A stretch of DNA of 64,000 nucleotides from Geodermatophilus pulveris (GTDB lineage Bacteria > Actinomycetota > Actinomycetes > Mycobacteriales > Geodermatophilaceae). Location: NCBI RefSeq assembly GCF_900188375.1, contig NZ_FZOO01000002.1:186001-250000 (forward strand). The letters are read 5' to 3'. The notes beneath the pieces are model-generated. The model was given only the letters and a program-made list of their open reading frames with translations, made no database searches and was not told the DNA's origin. Positions 1 to 10,000 of this stretch are shown in pieces. Within the stretch, counting starts at the first letter, position 1; the number at the start of each line of letters is the position of its first letter. Made by a program: the position numbers and the translations under genes.

Positions 1-21
1 GTGGGTTTCGTCATCCGTGGG

Positions 22-55
22 GTGATCGGAGCGGTGACGCCTTCGCTTGAGCGCA
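22..55 (+). promoter_or_regulatory. Weak GTGACG-box promoter candidate
   Basis: GTGATC at 22-27 and GTGACG at 34-39 are followed by AGCGCA at 50-55, which sits at the same distance from the last box as in the nine better sites of this window. The box spacing is 12 bp rather than 11, and the leader to the start at 303 would be about 240 nt, so this is only a degenerate candidate for driving the carotenoid oxygenase gene. I see no gene in 1-302. Confidence 0.3.
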
Positions 56-302
56 GCTGCGTCGGACCCCGTTCCGGGGGCCGGGCGACCCTGGGGATCG
101 GACCCCGGCGCACCCGGATCCCGTGCCGCTCTGCGGGTCCCAGCAGGCACCTTCCGACCGCGCCGACCGGGAGCGCGATGCCCTCGGGCGCCGGGTGCCC
201 TCGAGTCGCGTCCGCCCGAGCAGTCCGACCCTGGTGGCGTGCTCCGCCGGAGGGCACGCTGGGGCCGCGCCCTCGGCCTCGGGAGCGCCGGAGGAGACGG
301 CC

Positions 303-1667
303 ATGACCCACAGCGCGTTCCATGACGGCCCGTTCGCTCCGGTCACCGAGGAGATCACAGCGTTCGACCTCCCCGTCACGGGCAGCCTGCCGGTGGAGCT
401 CAGCGGCCGCTATCTGCGCAACGGCCCCAACCCGATCGGTCTCGACGACGCCGAAGCACACTGGTTCCTGGGCGCAGGCATGGTGCACGGCGTCCGGCTG
501 CGTGATGGCCGGGCCGAGTGGTACCGCAATCGCTGGGTGCGGTCGCGGGACGTGGCCGCGGCACTGGGCGAGACCTGGGCGGGCGGCCCGGAGCACGACG
601 GGATGGATTTCCCGGCCAACACACACGTCCTCTCGCACGGTGGACGGACCCTCGCCACCGTGGAGTCCGGTCCGCTGCCCTACGAGCTGACCGACGAGCT
701 GGACACGGTCGGGCCGTGCGACTTCGGCGGCACCCTGCCGGGCGGCTACGCCGCGCACACCAAACTCGACCGGCGGACCGGCGACCTGCACGCGATCGCC
801 TACTACTGGGCCTGGCCCCACATCCAGCACATCGTCGTCGGCCCCGACGGCACAGTCGGATCAACCACCGACATCCCGGTCAGCGACGGCCCGATGATCC
901 ATGACTTCGCCCTGACCGAGCGCTACGTCGTCCTGTTCGATCTGCCGGTCACCTTCAGCATGGACGCGGTCGCCGCGGGAAGCCGGCTGCCCTACACGTG
1001 GAACCCGACGCACCAGGCCCGGATCGGCCTCCTGCCCCGCGCCGGGACCGCGCGCGAGGTGCAGTGGATCGAGGTGGAGCCGTGCTGGGTCTTCCACACC
1101 CTCAACGCCTACGACGACGGCGACCGGGTCGTGGTGGACATGTGCCGGTACCAGGGCTCCTACGACGTCTCCATCCTCTCCGGCCGAGGGCCGCTCACCC
1201 TCGACCGGTGGATCGTCGACCCCGCCGCCGGGAAAGTCGTCCAGCAGCGACTCGACGACCGCACCCAGGAGTTCCCGCGAGCCGACGAACGGGTGATCTC
1301 CCGCCCCTACCGCTACGGCTACAGCGCGCAGATCGCAGAGGTCAGCCGTGCGATGGTCGACGGGAACGGCGACCTCACCGACGCCGCGTTCGCCAACACG
1401 CTCATCAAGCACGACCTGATGGCCGGGACGACGCAGGTCCACGCGTTCGGCAGGGATGCCACCGCCGGGGAGGCGGTGTTCGCCCCCTCGTCCCCCGATG
1501 CAGCCGAGGACGACGGCTACGTCATGGCCTTCGTGCACGACCCCGACCGCGGAGCCACCGACCTGGTGCTGCTCGCCGGCCAGGACTTCACCGGCGAACC
1601 GGTGACCCGGGTGCACCTGCCGGTGCGGGTCCCCCTGGGCTTCCACGGCAACTGGATCGGCGATTAG
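303..1667 (+). CDS. Carotenoid cleavage oxygenase (RPE65/CCD family)
   Basis: A 454-residue protein of the retinal pigment epithelial membrane protein/carotenoid oxygenase family. Such enzymes use non-haem Fe(II) held by four histidines to cleave a polyene or stilbene-like double bond with O2. The four family histidine contexts are visible in order: AAHTKLD, MIHDFAL, VFHTLNAY and the C-terminal GFHGNW. The N-terminal GRYLRNGPNP motif is also typical. The ATG at 303 is chosen because GGAGGAG lies 8 nt upstream and because upstream in-frame residues do not resemble the family. Length is normal for a bacterial member. The substrate (carotenoid, apocarotenal or lignostilbene) cannot be told from sequence. 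It stands alone, upstream of an IS remnant. Confidence 0.9.
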   Translation: MTHSAFHDGPFAPVTEEITAFDLPVTGSLPVELSGRYLRNGPNPIGLDDAEAHWFLGAGMVHGVRLRDGRAEWYRNRWVRSRDVAAALGETWAGGPEHDGMDFPANTHVLSHGGRTLATVESGPLPYELTDELDTVGPCDFGGTLPGGYAAHTKLDRRTGDLHAIAYYWAWPHIQHIVVGPDGTVGSTTDIPVSDGPMIHDFALTERYVVLFDLPVTFSMDAVAAGSRLPYTWNPTHQARIGLLPRAGTAREVQWIEVEPCWVFHTLNAYDDGDRVVVDMCRYQGSYDVSILSGRGPLTLDRWIVDPAAGKVVQQRLDDRTQEFPRADERVISRPYRYGYSAQIAEVSRAMVDGNGDLTDAAFANTLIKHDLMAGTTQVHAFGRDATAGEAVFAPSSPDAAEDDGYVMAFVHDPDRGATDLVLLAGQDFTGEPVTRVHLPVRVPLGFHGNWIGD

Positions 1668-1824
1668 CCCCGGAGAGGCCGACAGCCGGCGTCAGCGCCT
1701 GGCGCCGGTATGCCCCCTCGGTTGGGTGCCCACCCGAGACGGCGCGCCCGTGCGCAACCGACCGCTTGCGTCTACCGGCTGCGGCCGCCATCGAGGACCG
1801 GGGCCGGAGGTTGCGACGCCAGGC

Positions 1825-1858
1825 GTGTGCGTATGTAGCGTGTCGCCCCTCGGACACC
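1825..1858 (+). repeat. Dispersed intergenic repeat, copy 1
   Basis: A 34-bp stretch that recurs with a 2-nt gap and few substitutions at 23777-23808. Both copies share GTGTGCGT, then GCGTGTCGCCCC, then CGGACACC. Each contains a short GTGTC/GACAC inverted repeat. This copy lies in the gene-free interval between the carotenoid oxygenase and the IS481 remnant. Function unknown. Confidence 0.55.
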
Positions 1859-1863
1859 ACTGC

Positions 1864-1902
1864 GATGTCCCGAGACACCGTTCACAGGTGTCTCGGGACA
1901 TC
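1864..1902. repeat. 16-bp perfect inverted repeat at the IS481 remnant end
   Basis: The arms at 1864-1879 and 1887-1902 are perfect 16-bp reverse complements (core TGTCCCGAGACACC) around a 7-nt loop GTTCACA. The second arm abuts the 3' end of the transposase remnant. The sequence resembles terminal repeats of actinobacterial IS481-family elements, so I read it as an IS end, possibly two ends facing each other. It could also act as a stem-loop terminator. No matching repeat was seen at the other side near 3.0 kb. Confidence 0.6.
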
Positions 1903-1904
1903 GT

Positions 1905-2930
1905 TCACGTTGGGGCCTGTGGTTGGTTGCGGCTCGGGTCGAGGGTCAGGTCCCGGAGTAGTCCCCCGCTGGTGCTGAACACGCGGATGTGCAGGTCGTG
2001 GACGAGGACGAGCACGGTGGTGCCGGCGTATCGGCGGCCCAGACCGATGTGGTGCAGGCGGCTGTTGTAGCGCAGCGTCAGCTTGCCGTTGGTGTCGATC
2101 TCGTCGTGGCGGATCCGGAAGTGGCCGTCGGTCAGCGGAATGCCCGAAGCAGTGGCCTCGGGCGGGCGGTGTAGGCCTCGGCCGGGGTGCGGCGGCCCAG
2201 GGCGCGGTGGGGCCGGACGGTGTTGTAGTAGTCGCGGGAGTCGATCAGTCGGGCTTGGAGCCCAGCGAGGGTGGCCGCGGCAGGCTGGCGGGCAGCCACC
2301 TCTCGAGGGTCTGGTGGAAGCGTTCGACCTTGCCGCAGGTCTGCGGGTGGTGGGGCCGGGAGTGGGCCAGCAGCACGCCGCGGGCGTGCAGGGTGACCTC
2401 CAGGGCGACGCGGCCATGGCCGCGCCAGCGGCCGGTGAAGACCGCCCCGTTGTCGGTGAGCACGCCGGCCGGGTCGCCGTGGGCGGCGGCGAGGGCGGTG
2501 TGGAGCCCGTCGATGGCGAGGGCAGTACACCGGCGCAGCGGTGCTGGCCAGCAGTAGCGGGAGTGGGCGTCGAGCCAGTCGCAAATCTCGGTGTCGGTGT
2601 CGGTGCCGTCGGCCAGCGGCCAGTGGGTGACGTCGGTCCGCCGGCATTCGTCGGGCTGGACCGCCTCGAACCGGGTGTGGGAACTCGTGGGCCGCTCGGT
2701 GTGGCTGCGGGGTGACGAAGCCGCGGGTGGCGAGGATCCGCCAGATCGTGGACACCGCCGGGCTGGTGCCGTGCCGGCGGGTCACGTGCGCAGCGATCGT
2801 TGCTGCGCCGGCCTCGTGGCCGGCCCGATCGAGGTCCTCGCGCAGCGCGACGATCCCGTCCTTGAGATCTTGGCTCGTGCGACCGAGGCTGCTGCGCGGT
2901 GGGCGGGAGCGTGGTTGCAGCCCGGGGGGA
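1905..2930 (-). pseudogene. IS481-family transposase, frameshifted and 5'-truncated
   Basis: Pieces of one DDE transposase are spread over three minus-strand frames. From 2920 downward comes the helix-turn-helix part (LQPRSRPPRSS ... GFVTPQPH). A second frame carries the catalytic core with WLDAHSRY, LTDNGAVFTG and KVERFHQTLE, which supply the D, D and E. The first frame then resumes with YYNTVRPHRALGRRTPAEAY, and a third carries the C-terminal TDGHFRIRHDEID and RLHHIGLGRRYAGT. At least three frame changes are needed to join them, and the usual N-terminal 40-50 residues are missing. The element is therefore inactive in cis. The right end is marked by the inverted repeat at 1864-1902; no left end was found. 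Confidence 0.85.
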
Positions 2931-3068
2931 CCACCGTGACCCCGCATGCACACCGTCCAGCAGCGCCGCGAGCGGCCAGCCGCCTGACGGCCCCACCTGC
3001 CTGGTGAGCACGTGTGACTGCACGGGCTCCCGTGCTGCACGTCGCGCCGAGGACGTCCATGCGGCGGG

Positions 3069-3112
3069 ATGACGGCATGGTGACGTCGCTGTGACGCGGG
3101 TGGACGACCCTG
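3069..3112 (+). promoter_or_regulatory. GTGACG-box promoter P1 (methyltransferase operon)
   Basis: ATGACG at 3069, GTGACG at 3080 and GTGACG at 3091 are spaced exactly 11 bp apart. The hexamer ACCCTG at 3107-3112 occupies the -10 position relative to the last box. The unit lies about 50 nt before the start at 3161. Promoter function is inferred from recurrence of the same arrangement at eight other sites in the window. Confidence 0.6.
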
Positions 3113-3160
3113 GGCTGGCCTGCGGCTGAACGCCGTCGACACCCGGACGGGAGTGCCGTG

Positions 3161-3988
3161 ATGGCAGACCCTCGCAGTCGTCCGACCGTCGTCGTCCGCG
3201 ACGTCAGTCCGAGCACCGACTGCTCCACCATCGTGTCGCGATCCCACCTGCAGGTCCTGCTCGCCCGGAGCCCGATACCGCCGGAGGTCCTCCTCGACAA
3301 CCTGGCTCTGTACATGCCTCGGACCGCCATCGTGGATGCGATCGCCATGGGAGACCTCTACCGGCGGATCCTCTGCGTCCCGGGAACGGTCATGGAGTTC
3401 GGCACGCGGTGGGGTCGCCGCCTCCCGTTGTTCGTGGCCCTCAGAGAGTTGTACGAGCCCTACGACTACACCCGCAGGATCGTCGGATTCGACACGTTCT
3501 CGGGTTTCCCGCGGGTCCACGTCAACGACGGAGGTCACCCCGAGATCCACGCCGGCTCCATGTCGACCGCTACGGGCTACGCGGAACACCTGTCCCGAGT
3601 GCTCGAGGCCCATGAGGAGCAGACGGCGTTGCCCCACATCCGTCGCGTGGAGGTCAGGGCCGGGGACGTGGTCGACACGGTTCCGGATTACCTGCGGGAC
3701 TACCCGGAGACGCTCGTCAGCCTGGCGTACTTCGACCTGGACCTGTACGAGCCGACACGCGCCTGCATGAGCGCGATCCGATCGCGCCTGGTGCCCGGGA
3801 GCATCCTCGCGTTCGACGAACTGGCGCACCACAACTTCCCCGGCGAGACGCTGGCAGTGCTCGACGAGCTCGGACTCCGGTGGGGCGCAGTGGAGAAGCT
3901 GCCGCACCACCGGGGTCCGACGATCGTGACGGTGGCGACTCCCCCGTCCCGTCCGACCTGCCGAGCGGAGCACGAGAGGTCGGTCTGA
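3161..3988 (+). CDS. TylF/MycF-type class I SAM methyltransferase
   Basis: A 275-residue protein resembling macrocin-O-methyltransferase-type (TylF) enzymes, which methylate sugar hydroxyls with S-adenosylmethionine and Mg2+. The SAM-binding region is seen as VMEFGTRWGRRLPLF near residue 78, followed by GFDTFSGFP. The acidic metal-site region is YFDLDLYEPT, and ILAFDEL follows. ATG at 3161 is preferred over GTG at 3158 because GGGAG at 3149-3153 is better spaced for it. It opens an operon with a membrane protein 1 nt downstream and a GH31 glycosidase, and it is preceded by promoter P1. The partner could be a glycan or glycosylated metabolite; no biosynthetic cluster is visible, so the substrate is unknown. 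Confidence 0.75.
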   Translation: MADPRSRPTVVVRDVSPSTDCSTIVSRSHLQVLLARSPIPPEVLLDNLALYMPRTAIVDAIAMGDLYRRILCVPGTVMEFGTRWGRRLPLFVALRELYEPYDYTRRIVGFDTFSGFPRVHVNDGGHPEIHAGSMSTATGYAEHLSRVLEAHEEQTALPHIRRVEVRAGDVVDTVPDYLRDYPETLVSLAYFDLDLYEPTRACMSAIRSRLVPGSILAFDELAHHNFPGETLAVLDELGLRWGAVEKLPHHRGPTIVTVATPPSRPTCRAEHERSV

Positions 3989-3989
3989 C

Positions 3990-4691
3990 ATGGCGTCCCC
4001 GTTGGAGGCCCACGTCAAGGAGTACGAGCAACTACGTCAAGAGATCCTTGCTCGCATCAACCTGGCGTACGCCCTCATCGCCCTCGACCTGACCGTCCTG
4101 GGCGCCGGACTGACGGTGTTCGACACGTTGCCCGACGTCGTCGCCGGACTCGCGGTCGCGTCGAGTTTCCTGTGGCTCATCTTCATCGACCACGCCGCGC
4201 AGGTGTACAAGCTGGCGGCGTACATCGCGCTGTGGCTGGCACCGGAGATCAGGACAGCCGCGCCAGGTTCGCTGCGCTGGGAGGAGTTCCTGCGCCAGGT
4301 CGACCAGGGTGGTGCAAAGACCGCCCACGCCCTGTTCGGACGGCAGGACGCTCCTCAGCCCGTCGGGTGGATCAAGTCCGGAGGCCCGAGCCCCTTCCTC
4401 GCTGCTCTGTTCGGCGGGTCGCCGCCCGTGCTCCTCGCCGCCTACGCGGCGTCGTCGGGGTTGTCCGGATCACTCGGGGAGCAGGCGGTACGGGGTGGGG
4501 TCCTCTTCGCGAGTCTGGGGTTCTGGCTGCTCGCGATGAGCCGTTACAGGTCCTTCCGCTGGACCGTCAAGTACATCAACGAGGCAATCGCCGAGAGCCG
4601 GGAGCGCCCAGGCGGCGGCACGTCCGACGTCTCCGCTCACCGGGCGGCGGCCGACGCTCCACACTCGACCAGTTCCCCCCGAGGGTCGTGA
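3990..4691 (+). CDS. Four-helix membrane protein, unknown function
   Basis: A 233-residue protein starting 1 nt after the methyltransferase stop, so translation is probably coupled. Two adjacent hydrophobic segments lie at about residues 25-75 (LAYALIALDLTVLGAG and VVAGLAVASSFLWLIF), then a polar stretch, then two more at about 130-150 and 165-185. The C-terminal tail is polar and rich in Arg, Ser and His. The paired-helix layout recalls SLATT-type membrane effectors of nucleotide-signalling conflict systems, but I see no diagnostic residues and the resemblance is only architectural. I do not recognise the family. Confidence 0.7.
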   Translation: MASPLEAHVKEYEQLRQEILARINLAYALIALDLTVLGAGLTVFDTLPDVVAGLAVASSFLWLIFIDHAAQVYKLAAYIALWLAPEIRTAAPGSLRWEEFLRQVDQGGAKTAHALFGRQDAPQPVGWIKSGGPSPFLAALFGGSPPVLLAAYAASSGLSGSLGEQAVRGGVLFASLGFWLLAMSRYRSFRWTVKYINEAIAESRERPGGGTSDVSAHRAAADAPHSTSSPRGS

Positions 4692-4697
4692 GGACTC

Positions 4698-6818
4698 GTG
4701 CCGATCCACCGGCTCCTCGGTTCACCGTCCTTCAGGGTCTCGGAGGAGGAGGCCGCGGCCACCGGCGTGCGGGTGACCCCCGTCCCCGGACGGGCGGGCT
4801 GCGCGGTGCTCAGCAGAGACGACGGCCGGGAGCACCACCTGTCGCTGACCGTGCCCACGGCCGGCGTGCTGCACCTCAGGGTCGACGGGCACGGCGGTGC
4901 TGTCCGCCACACCGCCGCTGTCACCGACGGGATCGACGAGCCTCCGATCGAGTTCCGCGCGGCGCCGGACGGCCTCACCTTCGCGTCGTGGGGCTACGAG
5001 GGCTTCTGGAGTGCAGACGGCGCGCAGTTCGCATGGGGCTCCCTGTCCGCCTCTGTGTTGCCGTGGCGGCACCACGCCCCCGGCCTCGCCCCCGCGCCCC
5101 GCGGTTGGGGTGAACTCATCCCGCGATGGACGACGCACGCTCACCTGCCACCGGGCGCGTCTGTCTTCGGAGGGGGCGCCAGCGCCCAGGGACCTGGCCT
5201 CCGCGGCCGGACGAGAGAGTGCGTCAACACGAACACCAGCGGGGTCGCTGGGGTCGACGCCGCGTACCTCAACGTGCCCCTGTTCTGGTCGACGACGGGC
5301 TGGGGGCTCTACATCGACACCGGGAGCCCGGTCATCGCGGATCTCGGTGACCGCCACAGTGAGATCGCAGCGCTCACCACGTATGACACCGAGCTCGACC
5401 TGTTCGTCCTCTCGGGGTCCCCTGCGGAGATGCTGGCCCAGTACGCCCGACTGACCGGCCTGCCGGTCCAGCCCCCCGGCTGGGCCCTGGGTGTCTGGAC
5501 GAGCCGCGACTCGTACTTCTCGGCCAGCGAGGTGGCCGCGGTGCTCGATCGATACGAGGCGGAGGACTGCCCGGTCGACGTGGTGCACGTCGACGCGTGG
5601 CAGGAGGGCAATCTCTTCCTCGAGCAGAGCAGCAACTGGCAGCCGGACCGTGCCCGTTGGCCCTCCGGTTGGCACCGGAGGCTGGAGCGGTCCGACGTGC
5701 ACCTCAGTCTCTGGACCAATCCGTTGCTGCGGCCCGACACCCCGGCCGGTGTGGACGCTGTCCGACGGAACATCGTCCTCCGAGCGGTCGACGGCCGGCC
5801 CGCGCAGTTGCCGGACGGGTCCTCCCGCCTCGTCCTGGACTTCAGCGCTCCAGGTGCAGCGGCATGGTGGGAGGACAAGATCGCCCTGCTGCTCACCGAG
5901 GGTGCCGAGGTGGTGAAGGCGGACTTCGGCGAGGACGTGCCCCTGGACGCCCGTCTCCACGATGGCGCGGCGGGATGGCAGGTGCGCAACAGCTACTCCA
6001 GGGACTACCAGGCCGCCACCCATGCCGCGCTGAGGGCACGGGCGGTCGACCATCCGGCGGCGGTGTTCTGTCGGTCGGGAACGGCCGGGTCGCAGCGCTT
6101 CGCCTTCCACTGGGTCGGCGACACACCGTCGTCCTGGATGGGCATGACGACGGCTCTGCGCGCATGCCTCTCGATGTCGTTGTCCGGTTGTGCGTTCGTC
6201 GGCTCCGATGTGGGGGGGTTCTGGGCTCCTGGCAGCATGGGACGATGCGCGCGAGCGTTCGCGTCGTTCGATCCGACCCTCCTCGAGGCCGACGTCGATC
6301 CCGAGCTCTACGTCCGCTGGGCACAGTGGGGCGCGCTGTCCCCGCTCATGCGCTTCCACGGCACGGGGAGGAGGGAACCCTGGGCCTACCCGCAGCCCTA
6401 CGGTGACATCGCCGTCGACGCATGCCGCCTCCGCCGACGACTCGTGCCACACCTGGTCCGCTCTGCCCGGCAGGCGGCCGTCGGTGGCCCTCCCGTGATG
6501 CGGCCCATGGTGCTGGCCTTCCCTGACGAGCGGGACGCACGGCAGGCCGACCTGCAGTACCTCCTCGGGGACCGGCTGCTCGTCGCCCCGATCCTCGTGC
6601 CCGGCGGACACGTGGACGTGTGGGTCCCCAGCGGCAGGTGGTGGCCGCTGGTACCCGACGTCGGCGCCGTCGAGCTCATCGGGCCCGGTTGGCGTTCGCT
6701 GGAGCTGCCCTTGTCAGCGGTCCCCGCATGGATCCTCGTCCCGCCCGATCACGGAGGCGGGTCTGCTGACGAGACGAGGTCGAGGTTCTTCGAGGCGGCC
6801 GATCCCGACCCCGGGTGA
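4698..6818 (+). CDS. Glycoside hydrolase family 31 (alpha-xylosidase/alpha-glucosidase type)
   Basis: A 706-residue GH31 enzyme, which hydrolyses terminal alpha-linked glucose or xylose by a retaining double-displacement mechanism. The nucleophile is Asp409 in KADFGEDVP (compare the YicI-type KTDFGE motif) and the acid/base is Asp475 in HWVGDTPSSW. Other family marks are PPGWALGVWTSRDSYF, DVVHVDAW, GSDVGGFW and LSPLMRFHGTG. The motifs look closer to the YicI alpha-xylosidase branch. No signal peptide is seen, so it is probably cytoplasmic. GTG at 4698 has AGGA only 3 nt upstream; the gene follows the membrane protein by 6 nt and is likely coupled. Being in the P1 operon links glycan turnover to the putative eCIS regulon. 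Confidence 0.9.
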   Translation: MPIHRLLGSPSFRVSEEEAAATGVRVTPVPGRAGCAVLSRDDGREHHLSLTVPTAGVLHLRVDGHGGAVRHTAAVTDGIDEPPIEFRAAPDGLTFASWGYEGFWSADGAQFAWGSLSASVLPWRHHAPGLAPAPRGWGELIPRWTTHAHLPPGASVFGGGASAQGPGLRGRTRECVNTNTSGVAGVDAAYLNVPLFWSTTGWGLYIDTGSPVIADLGDRHSEIAALTTYDTELDLFVLSGSPAEMLAQYARLTGLPVQPPGWALGVWTSRDSYFSASEVAAVLDRYEAEDCPVDVVHVDAWQEGNLFLEQSSNWQPDRARWPSGWHRRLERSDVHLSLWTNPLLRPDTPAGVDAVRRNIVLRAVDGRPAQLPDGSSRLVLDFSAPGAAAWWEDKIALLLTEGAEVVKADFGEDVPLDARLHDGAAGWQVRNSYSRDYQAATHAALRARAVDHPAAVFCRSGTAGSQRFAFHWVGDTPSSWMGMTTALRACLSMSLSGCAFVGSDVGGFWAPGSMGRCARAFASFDPTLLEADVDPELYVRWAQWGALSPLMRFHGTGRREPWAYPQPYGDIAVDACRLRRRLVPHLVRSARQAAVGGPPVMRPMVLAFPDERDARQADLQYLLGDRLLVAPILVPGGHVDVWVPSGRWWPLVPDVGAVELIGPGWRSLELPLSAVPAWILVPPDHGGGSADETRSRFFEAADPDPG

Positions 6819-7076
6819 AGGCGGGACGGCTGTCCCGGGTGGCGGGCGCCCTGCGACGACGGGGGCATGACCGGGCATCGGCGCCGGGCTCCGACCCGGG
6901 CACTGCCGGTCACCGGGAGAGCTCCCCGCGGTGTGGCGGGCTGCCGCGGACGGCAGTCGACGCCGGACCCCGCCCAGCGCGGGGAGGTGGGCCGAGACCT
7001 GGGGAGCTCATCCGCCGAGGCGACCGTCCCGGCGGATGGCCCCGGCCCCCGTCGACCGCGGGCGCCGCGGAGTCGC

Positions 7077-10000
7077 TCACGTCAGCTCGTGCAGCCGAGC
7101 CTCCACCTTGGCGATGACCGGTTCGACCACCCGGCGAGCCTGGAACAGCTTGAGCATGTCGTCCTGCGCCGAACGCGCATCGGCCCGCTTGCCCACCTCG
7201 ACGGCGCAGGTGCTGTAGACGTCGGCCACGCGCTCGTACTGGATGTGGCCCAGGGCGTCGGCCGCCGCCTCGAACTGCTCCACGACAGGTGCCAGCTCCC
7301 GCTCCACGACGTCGGGCTCGGGGGCGAGCACCCGGACCTCGGCCGAGTCGGCGGTCAGCGCCTTGAAGGGCTGGGCCAGCGGGACGGTCCGCGCCGTCCT
7401 GAGGTAGAGCGACGCCGGGTGCTGGACGCCGAGGTCGCCGGCGACCTCGCCGAGCAGCTCGTTGACCTCGTCGATCGTGCGGGTGCCACCGATGGCGAGG
7501 ACCCGCCCCACCGGGGCGGTGAACAGCCTCTCGGCCGCCCGACGGTCCCGGTCGGAGCGCGGTGGCCGCACGCTGAGGGTGGTGATCGCCGGCGCCGTCG
7601 AGCCGTCCCGGTTGACCCAGCAGGCCTCGATCCGGTAGCGGCCCGGCTCCTTGAACGGGAACCCGAACTGCCCCATCGTCAGGTTCACCGACTCGTAGCG
7701 GGACTCCTGCGGGGCCAGGACCTCCATCCGCGGCCGCGCGCAGGCGCGGTGGAACGGCAGGAAGGGACGCCGTTCGCCGGACGGGCCGGTGACCGCCAGC
7801 TCCACCGTGCCCTCGGCCGGGTCGAGGTTGGTGCGCGCCAGCACCGGCTCGTCCGCGACGTTGCGCAGCCGCAGCTCGCAGAACACGGACTCGCCGTACT
7901 CGACCGCGCCGGTCGGCAGGCGGAGCGCCAGCTGCAGCCGCGTGTCGAGCGTCCCCCGGCCGGCTCGCCCGTGGTTGTGGAACCACGCCTCGTTGCCCAT
8001 CTGCACGAACCGCGCCGGGGCGTGGCGGAGGAAGAGGTTCTCTCCGTCGTCGAAGCGGAAGCGGAACCGGTCGTAGAACCAGGTGGCGTTCGACCCCGCG
8101 CCCGGACTGGCCTCGTCGGGGTAGTTCATCCAGGACAGCGACTGGGGCGCGTCGACGAGCGGCATCCAGGAGGGCGCGGGCCACGGGCCGCTGCCCGGCT
8201 CCGTCAGCACGGCCTGCTTCTGGAACGAGTGCGCGAGGTTGAACGCGTGCCCGGTCTCGTGCACCAGGTCGAAGAACAGCTCGCGCCGCGCCGCCTGCGC
8301 CGCGGGCGGGTTGGCCTGCGGGTAGGCACCGGCCTCGGTGTGGAAGTGCGGGCTGCGGGTGAACAGAGCGGTGCCCTGCCGGTCGACGCCGCCCGGCTCG
8401 TTGATGTCACCGTCGAACATGACGCCACCGAGGGTGTCACTGTCGGCGAGCTCGGCGTGGAAGACCCACATCTTCCACTGGGGCACGTTGGCGTAGGCGC
8501 TCCAGTGCGAGGCCATCGCGTCGTGGAGCTCCTGGTAGTTCCACCGCCCGTTGCCGCCTGCGGACGACGTGTCGATGGTGTTCGATCCGCTCGACCGGGT
8601 GATCCGGATGCCGGCGCGGGCGAAGGCACCTTCGAGGGTGAGGCTCTCCCGCGGCAGGTCGGCGGGGCGGTCGGGGTGCAGGTGGGTGTCGTAGGGCTCC
8701 GCGCCGACCGCGCCGTCCTCGACGTCGACCTCCACCTCGACGTCGCGGAACCACCGGGACACGTGACGGGCGCGGTAGGGGCCGAGCCTCGTTCCGGTGG
8801 CGGCCACGAAGACCACCTCCGCCACGGGTGCTGCCGCCGGCCAGTGCCGGAGCAGACCGATCTCGAGGCGGTTGACGGTCAGGGAACCCCAGGGCAGGAC
8901 GAGGTCGGTCACCACGAGGTCGTGGCGGTGCAGGCCCGGGGTCTCCGCGGTGACCCGGCCGATGAAGTGGGCGGCTGGCCACGGCGCCGCGGCGCTGACG
9001 AGCACGTCCCCACTGACGACCCCCAGCGGGTCGGTGCCGTCGACGTCGACGTGCAGCGTGAACCGCGGCCGGCGCAGCTGCTGCCGGCTCTCGCCGTCGA
9101 GCGCGAGGTCGGTGAGCACCGGCTCGGTGTCGTCCTCGTGTCCAACGCGACCCGGGACGCCGCCGTTGAACACGTAGCGGCCCGACAACTGACGCAACGG
9201 TGGCCCGGCCGGTGACGACTCGAGCAGCCCGAGGTCCTCGAGCTCGGTGGATGCGGTCATGGCTGGTCCTCCCTGGTTGCCCAGCTCGGTGGCGATCGTG
9301 GCGACGTTCATGCGCAGGATCTCGGTGGCGAGTGCGACGTCGATGCGGTCGTCGGTGTCGGTGGCCGTGTGCACGGCCGCGTTGGCCCGGTCGGAGGCCT
9401 CGATGGTGAGGACGGCGGGCATGCCCGCCTCGAGGAAGGGCACGTGGTCGCTGGCGAACGGGTGCAGCGACGTCCGTACCGTCAGCCCGGTGTAGGTGGC
9501 GGCCGCCTCGGCCAGCCGGTCGATCAGGGATCGCGCCGGCGCGGAGCCCTCGAGCAGCACTCCCGGCTCCGCGGTGTTGCGGCAGCCGATCATGTCCATG
9601 TTCACGACCGCGGCGATGCGGGAGCGCTCAGCCGCGTCGAGCGAGTCGACGTAGGCGGTGCTGCCGTGCAGGCCCTGCTCCTCGCCGCCGAACAGGATCA
9701 GCCGCAGGTCGTGGGTCGCCGGGTGGTCCCGCAGGACGCGCGCGATCTCCAGGACCCCGGCGCTGCCGCTCGCGTTGTCGTCGGCTCCGGGCGCCGGCGC
9801 GGCGGGGCCTCCACGGGTGTTGACCGAGTCGAGGTGCGCGGTGGCCAACACGGCCCGCCGCGGCGCCGGGCCCGTCCCGTCGCGCTCCGCGAGGACCGAG
9901 ACGGTCCCGCCGCCGCCCGGCAGCGGCACGGGGACCACGGCCGAGCGGTAGCCCAGGGCGTCGAGGCGGGCCCGCACCCAGCGGACCGCCTCAGCGAGGT

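Noticed and set aside
861..1646. Long minus-strand frame opposite the carotenoid oxygenase
   Set aside because: Composition is that of an antisense shadow in high-GC DNA, with no family resemblance.
6819..7076. GGGAC/GTCCC stem at 6825-6838 as a terminator
   Set aside because: Only a 5-bp stem with no supporting features in very GC-rich DNA.
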